49,422 bases of DNA from an uncultured Ruminococcus sp. (GCA_902792515.1 CADAZX010000011.1:1-49422); one strand, 5' to 3'; shown: positions 15,696 to 23,924, counted from the stretch's first letter. Numbers and translations: made by a program. The notes: generated from the sequence alone by a model not told the origin.

Positions 15696-15845
15696 TCCCG
15701 CTTTTTTAAGCGTTTTTCCTCACTTTTCCGCTTTTTAAGCGTTTTCAGCGCTTTTCCTCACTTTTCCGCTTTTTAAGCGTTTTCCCCGGTTTTCAGCGCT
15801 TTTCCCCGTTTTTCCGGTTTTCAGCGCTTTTCCTCGCTTTTCCGC
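15696..15845. repeat. Degenerate tandem repeat derived from the yhbY 3' end
   Basis: Blocks reading TTTTCCTCACTTTTCCGC, TTTTTAAGCG and TTTTCAGCGC alternate across 150 bp. The last block is the final coding segment and stop of yhbY (15821-15845). The gap 15625-15820 contains nothing else I can identify. Confidence 0.75.
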
Positions 15846-16096
15846 CACAGAACGATCACCCTGCCGACAACCTGCACCACGTCGGCGCCCGTTGCCGCGG
15901 CAAGTTCGTTCGCTGTCTCCTTCGGCGTGACGTCGGCCGTATCGAGAATGCGCAGTTTTATAAGCTCGCGTGCCTCGAGCGCGTCGTCCACCTGCTTCAA
16001 AAGGTTTTCTTCAATTCCGTTTTTGCCGACCTGAAAAATGGCCGGAAGTTTGTTCGCGGCGGCTCTGAGATCCGCGCGCTGTCTGCTTGTCAACAT
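15821..16096 (-). CDS. yhbY: YhbY-family CRM-domain RNA-binding protein
   Basis: The 91-residue protein is a single CRM domain, with LTSRQRADLRAAANKLP at the start, the VGKNGI loop (the GxxG RNA-binding loop) and VVQVVGRVIVLWR at the end. YhbY associates with 50S ribosome precursors. A longer reading to 16246 exists but runs through the FPEKTDISGKN repeats and lacks a start signal; ATG 16096 has GGAG at 16104-16107. It opens a run of RNA-maturation genes. Confidence 0.92.
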   Translation of the reverse strand: MLTSRQRADLRAAANKLPAIFQVGKNGIEENLLKQVDDALEARELIKLRILDTADVTPKETANELAAATGADVVQVVGRVIVLWRKSEEKR

Positions 16097-16140
16097 TTTT
16101 GTTCTCCGATTTCTAATTCCCGGTGCGGTCAGTCTTGGCT

Positions 16141-16223
16141 TTTCCCGGAAATATCCGTTTTTTCCGGAAATATCCGTTTTTTCCGGAAATATTTCCTTTC
16201 CGTGAGCGGTATTTCCCGGAAAT
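16141..16223. repeat. Short tandem repeat, 19-bp period
   Basis: CCGGAAATATCCG recurs at 16145, 16164 and 16183 (period 19), with a fourth related copy at 16216. It lies between the yhbY start and the TrmH gene at 16268. Confidence 0.82.
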
Positions 16224-16267
16224 ATCCCGCAGCCGAAGTTTACCATATTATCCGTGTTTAATTCAAC

Positions 16268-17140
16268 TCATTCGGCGTTTCTTTTAATAATACCCTTCTG
16301 CCTCATCGAGCATTCGTAGGCGACAAGAGTCGACGCGAAGCCGACGTTAAGCGACTCAACGCTGCCGAGCATCGGAATAATCACCGGCCTCGCGATGTCG
16401 AGCCCGCGCCACTCAGGAGAAATTCCCTTGTACTCGTTTCCGGCAACTATCGCCACGCGTCCGCTGTAGTCCTCGTCAAAGTAGCTCTTCGTCGCGGTAA
16501 GGTCAGTGACGACCGCCTTGAAGCCGTTCTTTTCGAGCCACCCTGTCAGTTCGCCGAATTCCGCCTCAACAAAAGGCATCATAAAGGCCGCGCCGAGGCT
16601 GGAACGGACGAGGCGCGGGTGCGTCATTTTGCAGCGTCTGTTGGTGTAGACCGCAAAGTCTCCTCCCGCCGCGTCAAGCGACCTTAGAATCGCGCCGATA
16701 TTTCCCGGCTGCTCCTGACCGTCCAGAATGATCGCCGTCATGTTTTCGCTCAGTTTCAGGTCGGAAAGCTTCCACTCCGGCATTACCGCCACCGTAAAGC
16801 TACTGTCGGCGCCGTCCCTGTCGCTGATCCTGGCGCACGTTTTTTCCGACACGGAACAAAACTCGTCCGCGTACGATGCCATCGCCTCCGCGTTTTTCCG
16901 CTCGCCCTCCTTCAGCCTGTCGGGGCAGAACAGAAACAGAATCACTCGGATTCCCTTTTCTATCAGTTTTTCCGCCGCCCAGTCTCCCTCGCAGACGAAA
17001 AGCCTGTCCGCGGGAACGCCCGTTTTGTCGCTCGCGTACTCCTCGGGAAGTTTTTTCCCGCTGACAAGCGCCTGTACGAGCCTGGCCTGAGGCGACGCGG
17101 CACCGACGCACACGGCGTCGTTTAAGTTGATTTTTTTCAT
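16268..17140 (-). CDS. TrmH/SpoU-family RNA 2'-O-methyltransferase (1)
   Basis: The C-terminal half holds the three SpoU motifs: LDGQEQPGNIGAILRS, VAGNEYKGIS and PMLGSVESLNVGFAS, the last forming the knot that binds S-adenosylmethionine. The N-terminal half looks like a substrate-binding region. The target (tRNA or 23S rRNA ribose) cannot be told. I start at ATG 17140, which follows GGTGAT and opens MKKINLNDAVCVG; the longer frame to 17224 is encoded by the 20-bp repeats at 17167-17245. A second paralogue lies directly upstream. Confidence 0.87.
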   Translation of the reverse strand: MKKINLNDAVCVGAASPQARLVQALVSGKKLPEEYASDKTGVPADRLFVCEGDWAAEKLIEKGIRVILFLFCPDRLKEGERKNAEAMASYADEFCSVSEKTCARISDRDGADSSFTVAVMPEWKLSDLKLSENMTAIILDGQEQPGNIGAILRSLDAAGGDFAVYTNRRCKMTHPRLVRSSLGAAFMMPFVEAEFGELTGWLEKNGFKAVVTDLTATKSYFDEDYSGRVAIVAGNEYKGISPEWRGLDIARPVIIPMLGSVESLNVGFASTLVAYECSMRQKGIIKRNAE

Positions 17141-17166
17141 TTTATCACCGTTTTTTAAGTTCAAAC

Positions 17167-17245
17167 CGCGGATTTTCCGCCTAATCTGTGGATTTTCCGC
17201 CAAAAACGTTGGTTCTCCGTTCAAATTGTGGATTTTCCGCCGGAA
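17167..17245. repeat. Tandem repeat, 20-bp period, four units
   Basis: GGATTTTCCGCC recurs at 17170, 17190 and 17230, with a degenerate copy at 17210, exactly 20 bp apart. It fills the gap between two methyltransferase genes. On the minus strand it resembles the motif of the 39-bp repeats at 20029-20262. Confidence 0.88.
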
Positions 17246-17256
17246 AAAACCGCCTT

Positions 17257-18036
17257 TTAATATTTCCCGCCCGCGAACGTGTAGATTCCGATTGCCGCCG
17301 CAACAGGCAGGTTGAGCGAGTCGACGTTGCCCGAGTGCATTATTCTGACAGGGTTGCCGACGTTTTTGAAGCTTTCGGGAAGGCCCGCCGCCTCGTTTCC
17401 GAAGATCAGCGAAAACGGTTTCCCGACCGCCCCCGCAGGCCTCTTAGCAAGCGGCTTCCCGTCAAGCATGAACGGGAAATAATCGCGGTTCTTTTCGCCG
17501 CCGCAGTAGTCGAAATACTCCTCAAACGAGTCGAAAGTCTTGACGCGTAGCCTGAATACAGCGCCCATCGACGCGCGCACCGTTTTCGGGTCAAAAACGT
17601 CGCAGCAGGGCCTCACCACGCACAGGTCGCCGATCCCGAACGCGACCGCGGTCCGCATTATTGTGCCCATGTTCCCCATGTCGGAAGGGTTGACAAGCAC
17701 CACGTGGTCTGTGTTTTTGCCGGGAAGCGTCTCCTTTTTTTCGAAAACGCCCACCGCGTAAACGTTCCCCTTCGGGTAGATTCTTGCGACCGTCCTGTCG
17801 TCGACCTCAAAAGGAATTCCCGCCGCGGAAGCGTTTTCGCGAAGCTTCACGACGCCGCCGTTTTCCAGCCCGCTTTCCGTCACAATGATCTTCCTGATCG
17901 CCGGCCGCATCGCGTCGTACAGCTCGCACACCGGGAAAACGCCGCACGCGTAGGAAAAATCGAACTCGCGCTTGTAAGACTTCAGCCTCATCCCCTCAAC
18001 ATAATTCAGTTCGTCGGCACCCGTGTTCTTTTCCAT
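17257..18036 (-). CDS. TrmH/SpoU-family RNA 2'-O-methyltransferase (2)
   Basis: The 259-residue protein has SpoU motif 1 (VNPSDMGNMGTIMRTA), motif 2 (IFGNEAAGLP) and motif 3 (VDSLNLPVAAAIGIYTF). It is distinct from its downstream neighbour apart from these motifs, so the pair is an old duplication or two separate families. GAGGAGCA at 18041-18048 selects ATG 18036 over the longer frame to 18120. It acts on tRNA or rRNA; the exact site is unknown. Confidence 0.87.
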   Translation of the reverse strand: MEKNTGADELNYVEGMRLKSYKREFDFSYACGVFPVCELYDAMRPAIRKIIVTESGLENGGVVKLRENASAAGIPFEVDDRTVARIYPKGNVYAVGVFEKKETLPGKNTDHVVLVNPSDMGNMGTIMRTAVAFGIGDLCVVRPCCDVFDPKTVRASMGAVFRLRVKTFDSFEEYFDYCGGEKNRDYFPFMLDGKPLAKRPAGAVGKPFSLIFGNEAAGLPESFKNVGNPVRIMHSGNVDSLNLPVAAAIGIYTFAGGKY

Positions 18037-18112
18037 ACCATGCTCCTCAGCGCCCGCGCCGCCTTTCAAAAACCGTCTAAGCAGTGCCGCGGCCCGGACC
18101 TCTTTATGCCGA

Positions 18113-18145
18113 AAATGCACGCATTTCTTTCAAAATACGTGCATT
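18113..18145. repeat. Imperfect 13-bp inverted repeat
   Basis: AATGCACGCATTT (18113-18126) pairs with 18133-18145 with one mismatch, in the gap between the flavodoxin stop and the methyltransferase start. With no T run behind it on the minus strand, it would be a weak terminator at best. Confidence 0.5.
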
Positions 18146-18196
18146 CTGCGGAACCAACCTTGCAAATCCTTTCAAGTCAAAACGCGGCAGACCGCA

Positions 18197-18745
18197 TCAG
18201 AACTTGTAAATAGTCTTGCGGCGTTCGAATTCCTCTTCCTCGATCATCTTTTCGGCTTCCTTCGCGACGCCTTCAGCCCAGTCGCTCGCCTCGTCGAGGA
18301 TCTTCTTCGTGTCTGCTTCGTCGTCCTCCCAGATCGGCTCGATGCAGTGGTAACGCCCCAAAATCACGGAATCCTTGAGCTTCTTCGAAAACTTGTCGAG
18401 CGCCTTCTGGCTGTCCGTCTCACCTGTCGAGAAAATCGCGATCTTTCTGTCGTAGATCTTGATGACCTCGAAAAGCGTGTTGTAAACGGGGCTGTACGAG
18501 TCGTACCACACCGGTGTTCCGATAAAAATGAGGTCGTAGTCGCGCGGGTCATGCTTGAACGGGAAAATGCCGGGCCGGCGGTTGAATTTTACCTCGAACC
18601 AGGCGCGGATCTTGTCGATTCCGAACCCTCTGATCTTGCTCACGCGAACAATTTTCGAAACGTCCGCGCCGAGTCTCTCTGCTATCGCTTCGCCGACTGC
18701 CTCGGTATTGCCGTCCACAGTTGTATAAAGTACAAGAACCTTCAT
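18197..18745 (-). CDS. Flavodoxin-family protein
   Basis: The 182-residue protein begins MKVLVLYTTVDGNTEAV, where TTVDGNT is the FMN-phosphate loop. The IFIGTPVWYDSYSP segment supplies the second flavin-binding loop. The protein is slightly longer than classical flavodoxins, with a charged helical tail (about 150-182). It probably carries electrons or acts as an NAD(P)H-flavin oxidoreductase in the cytoplasm. AAAGGAG precedes the ATG and the gene has its own promoter at 18791-18819. Confidence 0.88.
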   Translation of the reverse strand: MKVLVLYTTVDGNTEAVGEAIAERLGADVSKIVRVSKIRGFGIDKIRAWFEVKFNRRPGIFPFKHDPRDYDLIFIGTPVWYDSYSPVYNTLFEVIKIYDRKIAIFSTGETDSQKALDKFSKKLKDSVILGRYHCIEPIWEDDEADTKKILDEASDWAEGVAKEAEKMIEEEEFERRKTIYKF

Positions 18746-18790
18746 TTCTGGTCTCCTTTCGGATTTAAACGCATCTTTGCGGCAACTCTT

Positions 18791-18819
18791 ATTTTACAAC
18801 GGAAGCCGTTTCAAGTCAA
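18791..18819 (-). promoter_or_regulatory. Promoter, TTGACT-N17-TAAAAT
   Basis: On the minus strand the -35 box is at 18814-18819 and the -10 box at 18791-18796, with a 17-bp spacer, about 45 bp before the flavodoxin start. Next to it (18823-18900) lie short repeats of CCTTTCCGC and a copy of the GAAAAACCGCCTTT word seen at 12137. Confidence 0.7.
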
Positions 18820-18934
18820 CACGAAAAACCGCCTTTCCGCGCCTTTCCGCAAGCTTTTTCACAAGCCTTTCCGCAAGTTTGGCTCACGTTTGGCGCGCGT
18901 TTCGTGCACGTCAGACCTTTTCCCGGCCGCTTTT

Positions 18935-20008
18935 TTATTCTCCGGAAATGATCTCGCCTCCGCAGACGACCTCGTCACCGTCGTAAAACACCGCGAACTG
19001 TCCCGGCGTCACGGCTCTCACAGGCGTGTCAAAAGTCGCGAAAATCACGTTTTTTTCTCCATCGTATTTTATCGAAACGGGAAGGAACTTCTGGCACGAG
19101 CGCGTTCTGCAGGCAAGTTTTCCCGGAAATTCCGCCGCCGTGTACTTTTTATCCGGCGACGTGAAGTTCACGTTTCCGACCGTCATCGTCCTGCTGAAAA
19201 GAAGGCTGTCGTCGCCCATCACGACCGCGTGGCGCTCCGGGTCCTTCGAGATCACGTAAAGCGGTTTTTCGCCGCCAAGCGCCATCCCTACGCCCTTCCG
19301 CTGGCCGACCGTGTACCGCTCAATCCCGGGATTTTTCCCGAGGATCCGTCCCTCAGTATCGACGAAAACGCCCTCCTGCCGCGCAAGGCCGTGCTTTTCG
19401 TAGTACCTGTCGATCACGTTTATGTAGTTCCCGTCCGGCACAAAACAGATGTCCTGGCTGTCCTTTTGCGCCGCGTTTTCGAGTCCCAGCTCAGCCGCGA
19501 ACGCCCGCACCTGTTCCTTTTTCATACCCTCGAGCGGGAACAAAACGTGCCTCATTATCGCGTTGTTCAGGTTGAAAAGGAAATACGACTGGTCCTTGGC
19601 CGTGTCCGCCGATCTGAAAAGGTGCATTTGCCCGTTTTCGTCCGCGACTATGCGCGCGTAATGGCCTGTCGCAATCTTCGAAAACCCACGTTCGCGCGCA
19701 AGGTCAAGCAGCCTTCCGAACTTCAGAAGCTTGTTGCACCTGACGCACGGATTCGGCGTGAGTCCTTCCGCGTAGCTCTTCGCGAACTCGTCGATTATGT
19801 CGCGTTCGAAAACGGCGGTAAGGTCGAAAACAAAAAAGTCGATTCCGAGCCGCTTCGCCAGCGCCGCCGTCTTCTCAACTCTTTCGTCGCTGTCCTCAAG
19901 AAGCTTCATCGTCGCACCGGCGACCTCATAACCCTTTTCCTGAAGAACCCTGACCGAAACGGTGCTGTCAACGCCGCCGCTCATCGCAACGAGTACTTTT
20001 TCCGCCAT
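18935..20008 (-). CDS. mnmA: tRNA-specific 2-thiouridylase MnmA
   Basis: MnmA adds sulfur to U34 of Lys, Glu and Gln tRNAs, using ATP and a persulfide from a cysteine desulfurase. The PP-loop SGGVDS is at 10-15, the catalytic Cys88 lies in NPCVRCN and the second Cys188 in SQDICF. The 357-residue length is normal. AGAGGAGGT stands just before the ATG. The word TTTCCCGGAAAT at 19119-19130 lies inside the gene (encoding EFPGKL). Six 39-bp repeats fill the DNA just upstream. Confidence 0.96.
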   Translation of the reverse strand: MAEKVLVAMSGGVDSTVSVRVLQEKGYEVAGATMKLLEDSDERVEKTAALAKRLGIDFFVFDLTAVFERDIIDEFAKSYAEGLTPNPCVRCNKLLKFGRLLDLARERGFSKIATGHYARIVADENGQMHLFRSADTAKDQSYFLFNLNNAIMRHVLFPLEGMKKEQVRAFAAELGLENAAQKDSQDICFVPDGNYINVIDRYYEKHGLARQEGVFVDTEGRILGKNPGIERYTVGQRKGVGMALGGEKPLYVISKDPERHAVVMGDDSLLFSRTMTVGNVNFTSPDKKYTAAEFPGKLACRTRSCQKFLPVSIKYDGEKNVIFATFDTPVRAVTPGQFAVFYDGDEVVCGGEIISGE

Positions 20009-20028
20009 AGCCGTTTACCTCCTCTGAC

Positions 20029-20262
20029 GGAGAATCCACATTTCCTTGGAAAACACACATTTCCCGCGGAGAATCCACATTTCCTTGGAGAACAAACATT
20101 TTCCGCGGAGAATCCACATTTTCCCGGAAAACACACATTTCCCGCGGAGAATCCACTTTTTCCCGGAAAACACACATTTCCCGCGGAGAATCCACATTTT
20201 CCCGGAAAACACACATTTTCCGCGGAGAATCCACTTTTTCCCGGAGAACACACATTTCCCGC
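20029..20262. repeat. Tandem repeat, six units of 39 bp
   Basis: GGAGAATCCACA begins units at 20029, 20068, 20107, 20146, 20185 and 20224. Each unit has two similar halves (GGAGAATCCAC.. and GGAAAACACAC..). The spacing is exactly 39 bp, a multiple of three, which is why long frames run through it on both strands. It lies directly upstream of mnmA. No unique spacers separate the units, so it is not CRISPR. Confidence 0.95.
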
Positions 20263-20306
20263 AAGCCGTCGCGCTTCCCCGGTTTTTTCCCGCCATTTAC
20301 CGGAAA

Positions 20307-20327
20307 CGCCGGAAAAATTTTCCGGCG
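20307..20327. repeat. Perfect palindrome between gyrA and the 39-bp repeats
   Basis: A 21-base palindrome (CGCCGGAAAA, centre A, complement) that could form a hairpin downstream of gyrA. A second one, CCCCTGCAGGGG (20404-20415), lies 8 bp after the gyrA stop. Neither has a long T run on the minus strand, so termination of gyrA is uncertain. Confidence 0.55.
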
Positions 20328-20422
20328 TCCGCTTCATTTTCGGGTTATCCGATTCAGAAATACCGTTTAAAACCTTTTAGAACGTTTTCTGTGGCTTTTG
20401 GGACCCCTGCAGGGGAAAATTA

Positions 20423-23251
20423 TCATTCCCCGTCGGAACCGGTTTCTTCGCCTTCTCCGGCTTCCTCAGCTTCGCCCTCGGGAACGATCTCCTCGCCGAA
20501 AGCCTCTTCGTTTTCGACGGCATTCTCGTCTTCGCCTTCGTTCTCGGCGTCCGCGAGCGCATCCCCGGCAGCCTCGGCCTCGTTTTCGGCAAGACCCTCG
20601 GCAATAGCCTCCTTGCTCACTTCTTCCGCCTCTTCAGAGTGCGCGAGAGTAGTGAGTCCGACGATCGGGTTGTCCGCGTCTGCGCGCATGAGTCTCACGC
20701 CGGAAGCCGTCCTGCCCATCGTACTGATGCCCTCGACGTGGATCCTGATGATCGTGCCGGCGAGGTTGATGAGCATAACGTCTCTGTCGTCTTCGGCAAT
20801 CGCGATTCCAGCGAGCGCGCCTGTCTTTTCGGTGACGCGGTAAGCCCTCATACCCTTGCCGCCGCGGCCGTGCTGCGCGAACTCCTTGACAGGCGTTCTC
20901 TTGCCGTAGCCGTTTTCTGAGATGAGCAGCAGCTTGTCGTCTTCGCTTCTGCAAATGTCAAAGCCTACAACGTAGTCGTCGCCGCGAGGCCTGATGCCTA
21001 TGACGCCGAACGAAGCCCTGCCGACGGTGCGTACGTTGTCGCCGTCGAATTTGAGCGCGAGGCCGCTGTGCGTAGCGACAATAAAGTTGTCGCCGTCGTT
21101 GGAGAGGATCGCGTTGACGAGCATGTCGCCCTCGCGGAGTTCGACCGCTTTGAGGCCGATCCTTCTGAGGTTCTTGTAGAGCTCGAGGCGCGTCTTCTTA
21201 ACGATACCGTTGCGCGTGCACATAATAAGGTACTTCGCGTCCTCGAACGTGCGGAGCGGGATGATCGCCTGGACGTGTTCGTCCTTTTCGACGGGAATGA
21301 GGTTCACGATAGGCGTGCCCTTCGCGGTTCTGCCGGCGTCGGGAATCTCGTAGCCCTTGATGCCGTAGATCTTTCCGAAGTTCGTGACGAACATGACGAG
21401 GTCGTGGGACGACGTCACTATAATGTGCTCGACGAAATCCTCTTCCTTGGTGGTGAGTCCGAGAACTCCCTTGCCGCCTCTGTTCTGCGCCTTGTACGTG
21501 TCGGAAGTCGTTCTCTTCACGTAGCCGTGGCGCGTGACGGTGATGGCGATGTCCTTTTCTTCAATGAGGTCCTCAAGCGCGATCTCGCCTTCAGCCTCAA
21601 GCAGCTTCGTGCGTCTCGCGTCGCCGTACTTTTCTTTGATGGCGGTAAGTTCGTCCTTGATGACGCCGAAAAGCTTGCCCTCATCCGCGAGGATCGACGT
21701 GTAGTATGCGATCGCTTCGAGTTTTTCGTGGTACTCGTCGAGTATCTTGTCGCGCTCGAGACCGACCAGACGGCCGAGTCGCAGGTCGACGATGTACTGA
21801 GCCTGGCGCTCGGTGAACGAGAAGCGCTCCATGAGTTTCTGCTTGGCCTCGGATTCCAAACGGGCGCTGCGGATGATGTGGACGACCTCGTCGATGTTGT
21901 CGATCGCTATGAGCGTTCCCTCGAGCAGGTGCGCGCGGTCGCTGGCCTTGTCAAGGTCGAACTGCGTTCTGCGCGTGACGACGTTCTTCTGGTGCTCGAT
22001 GTAGTATTCGAGAATTTCCTTCAGGTTGAGCGTCTTGGGCTCGTACTTTCCGTTCGGTCCGGGAACGACGGCGAGCATATTGACGTTGAACGCGTCCTGG
22101 AGCGGCGTGTTGGCGTAGAGCTGGTTGAGCAGCACGTTGGCGTTGACGCCGTGCTTGAGCTCGATAACGATGCGGATGCCCTTTTTGCTGTACTCGTCGC
22201 GCAGGTCGGAAATGCCGTCGATCTTCTTCTCTTTGTGAAGGTCGGCGATCCTCTTGACGAGAAGCGCGTTGTTGACCTTGTAGGGAAGCTCGGTGATGAC
22301 GATGCGCTGTCTGCCGTTCGCCATGTCTTCGATGTTGGCTTCCGCGCGGACCAGGAATCTGCCGCGGCCTGTCATATAAGCCTCGCGGATGCCCTGCCTG
22401 CCGATAATGTTGGCGGCGGTCGGGAAGTCCGGGCCTTTAATATATTGCATGAGTCCGTCGATGGTAATGTCCGGGTCGTCGATCATCGCGATAACGCCGT
22501 CGATCACTTCACAGAGGTTGTGCGGCGGAATTTCGGTCGCCATACCGACGGCGATACCGGAAGAACCGTTGACAAGAAGATTCGGGAACCTCGAAGGAAG
22601 CACCACAGGCTCCATCTCGTGCTCGTCGAAGTTCGGTCTGAAATCGACCGTGTTCTTTCTGATATCCGCCACCATCTCGGTGGAAATTTTCGACATTCTC
22701 GCCTCGGTGTAACGCTGAGCGGCCGGCGGGTCGTTGTCGCGCGAACCGAAGTTTCCGTTGCCGTCGACAAGCGTGTAGCGCATCGAGAAGTCCTGCGCAA
22801 GTCTTACGAGCGAGTCGTAAATGGCGGCGTCGCCGTGGGGGTGATACTTACCCATAACGTAACCGACCGTCGTGGCGCATTTTCTGTACGCGCTGTCAGG
22901 CGTGAATCCCTGCTCGAAAAGCGAATAAATGATTCTTCTGTGAACCGGCTTCATGCCGTCGCGAACGTCAGGCAGCGCGCGGTCGACAATAACGCTCATC
23001 GAGTACTCGATAAAAGCGCGCTTCATCTCGTACTCCACGTCGATAGGCATCACCTTGCCGGTGAGTCCGTCGTTGTGAAGTCCCGCCGTCCTCTCTTCCG
23101 CCTCCGACGCGTAATCCGCCGTCTCCGCGCTTTCCGAAACGTCTCCGTTTTCCTGAATATCCGCGTTCTCCGCGCCGTCGGCGTTCTCTTCGACGCCGGT
23201 CAGGTTCTCGTTTTCATCCACTGTGCCGTCTCCGGTAAATTTTTCATCCAT
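20423..23251 (-). CDS. gyrA: DNA gyrase subunit A
   Basis: GyrA cuts and rejoins DNA to introduce negative supercoils. The breakage domain contains the catalytic Tyr181 in AQRYTEAR, and the C-terminal beta-pinwheel has the GyrA box QNRGGKG. At 942 residues it is longer than usual because of an acidic N-terminal extension (about 1-66) and a Glu/Ala-rich acidic tail of about 70 residues. The quinolone-resistance region reads HPHGDAAIYD: the position of E. coli Ser83 is Ala142, while Asp146 (E. coli Asp87) is kept. The promoter is at 23377-23405 and GGAG lies 11 bases before the ATG. gyrB is not in the window. Confidence 0.97.
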   Translation of the reverse strand: MDEKFTGDGTVDENENLTGVEENADGAENADIQENGDVSESAETADYASEAEERTAGLHNDGLTGKVMPIDVEYEMKRAFIEYSMSVIVDRALPDVRDGMKPVHRRIIYSLFEQGFTPDSAYRKCATTVGYVMGKYHPHGDAAIYDSLVRLAQDFSMRYTLVDGNGNFGSRDNDPPAAQRYTEARMSKISTEMVADIRKNTVDFRPNFDEHEMEPVVLPSRFPNLLVNGSSGIAVGMATEIPPHNLCEVIDGVIAMIDDPDITIDGLMQYIKGPDFPTAANIIGRQGIREAYMTGRGRFLVRAEANIEDMANGRQRIVITELPYKVNNALLVKRIADLHKEKKIDGISDLRDEYSKKGIRIVIELKHGVNANVLLNQLYANTPLQDAFNVNMLAVVPGPNGKYEPKTLNLKEILEYYIEHQKNVVTRRTQFDLDKASDRAHLLEGTLIAIDNIDEVVHIIRSARLESEAKQKLMERFSFTERQAQYIVDLRLGRLVGLERDKILDEYHEKLEAIAYYTSILADEGKLFGVIKDELTAIKEKYGDARRTKLLEAEGEIALEDLIEEKDIAITVTRHGYVKRTTSDTYKAQNRGGKGVLGLTTKEEDFVEHIIVTSSHDLVMFVTNFGKIYGIKGYEIPDAGRTAKGTPIVNLIPVEKDEHVQAIIPLRTFEDAKYLIMCTRNGIVKKTRLELYKNLRRIGLKAVELREGDMLVNAILSNDGDNFIVATHSGLALKFDGDNVRTVGRASFGVIGIRPRGDDYVVGFDICRSEDDKLLLISENGYGKRTPVKEFAQHGRGGKGMRAYRVTEKTGALAGIAIAEDDRDVMLINLAGTIIRIHVEGISTMGRTASGVRLMRADADNPIVGLTTLAHSEEAEEVSKEAIAEGLAENEAEAAGDALADAENEGEDENAVENEEAFGEEIVPEGEAEEAGEGEETGSDGE

Positions 23252-23376
23252 TTGTAAGATTTCTCCAGTTTATTTTAGGCTTACGCGGCGTGTTCCGCAC
23301 CGCTTCCGAGCCGTTTTTCCGTCTGCTTTTGTCTCATGTCCGCGGCCTCTCCGGAACGCCCGGCCGGTCCGCGTTT

Positions 23377-23405
23377 ATTATACCACTTTTCCGCTTTTCT
23401 GTCGA
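23377..23405 (-). promoter_or_regulatory. gyrA promoter, TCGACA-N17-TATAAT
   Basis: On the minus strand the -35 box is at 23400-23405 and a perfect -10 box at 23377-23382. The leader would be about 120 nt. The rest of the gap 23252-23540 is T-rich with TTTTTCCGTT-like runs and holds no gene. Confidence 0.7.
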
Positions 23406-23521
23406 CTGTTTTTGTCGCTTTCAGGCGGCTTTTTCATCGTTTTTTCAGCGTATTTTTAACCGTTTTTTCCGTTTTTTTCGCGCCGCTTTACACGTGCCCC
23501 TCGCGCGCGCGTTACAAAGGA

Positions 23522-23538
23522 GGCCGGAAATTCCGGCC
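23522..23538 (-). terminator. Possible hairpin terminator of the small membrane-protein gene
   Basis: The palindrome GGCCGGAAATTCCGGCC lies 2 bp after the stop codon and is followed on the minus strand by TCCTTTG. The T run is short, so termination may be weak. Confidence 0.45.
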
Positions 23539-23540
23539 GT

Positions 23541-23924
23541 TCAGTTTAAACCGTCGCCGTCCCCGCCGGCCGATTCACCGGCAAGCTTCGAGGCGAACCT
23601 TCCGAAAAGGAATCCGCACAGCCCCGCGGCGGCGTAGAGAAGCACAAAAAGAAGCTTTTTTGGCGCGCCTCCGGCAGCAATAAAATGCGCCGCGACAGCC
23701 ACGACGGCCGCCCACAGCACGCCCTGCCCGCCGTCCTTCCCGAAGTACTGCGAAACGGCGAGCATCAGGAACGACGCAAGCGGAATAAACACCAGTGTTG
23801 CGTACGTGCCGAACAAATCGCGCACGATGAGCCATCCGACAAGGCAGCACGCGGCTGTGATCAGCGCGTCCCTTACTGTTATTTTAAGCGCCTTCAGCAG
23901 CTTCCCGAGAAAATCAGTGTTCAA
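23541..23924 (-). CDS. Small polytopic membrane protein, function unknown
   Basis: The 127-residue protein has four hydrophobic segments (about 19-36, 40-60, 69-87 and 90-108) and a short charged tail; I do not recognise a family. The likely start is a TTG at 23924, supported by GGAGG seven bases upstream. It lies between sepF and gyrA on the same strand, with 168 bp separating it from sepF, and may belong to the envelope group. Confidence 0.7.
   Translation of the reverse strand: MNTDFLGKLLKALKITVRDALITAACCLVGWLIVRDLFGTYATLVFIPLASFLMLAVSQYFGKDGGQGVLWAAVVAVAAHFIAAGGAPKKLLFVLLYAAAGLCGFLFGRFASKLAGESAGGDGDGLN

Noticed and set aside
15625..15720. Cobalamin riboswitch upstream of the corrinoid operon
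   Set aside because: The leader is short and shows neither the B12 box nor the expected multi-stem fold.
20029..20262. CRISPR array
   Set aside because: The 39-bp units follow each other without unique spacers and no cas genes are near.
18023..20380. 785-codon open frame on the + strand
   Set aside because: It is antisense to mnmA, the flavodoxin and a methyltransferase; it stays open because of the high GC content and the 39-bp repeats, and it has no ribosome site.
21068..23257. 729-codon open frame on the + strand
   Set aside because: Antisense shadow of gyrA with Asp/Val/Arg-biased composition and no start signal.
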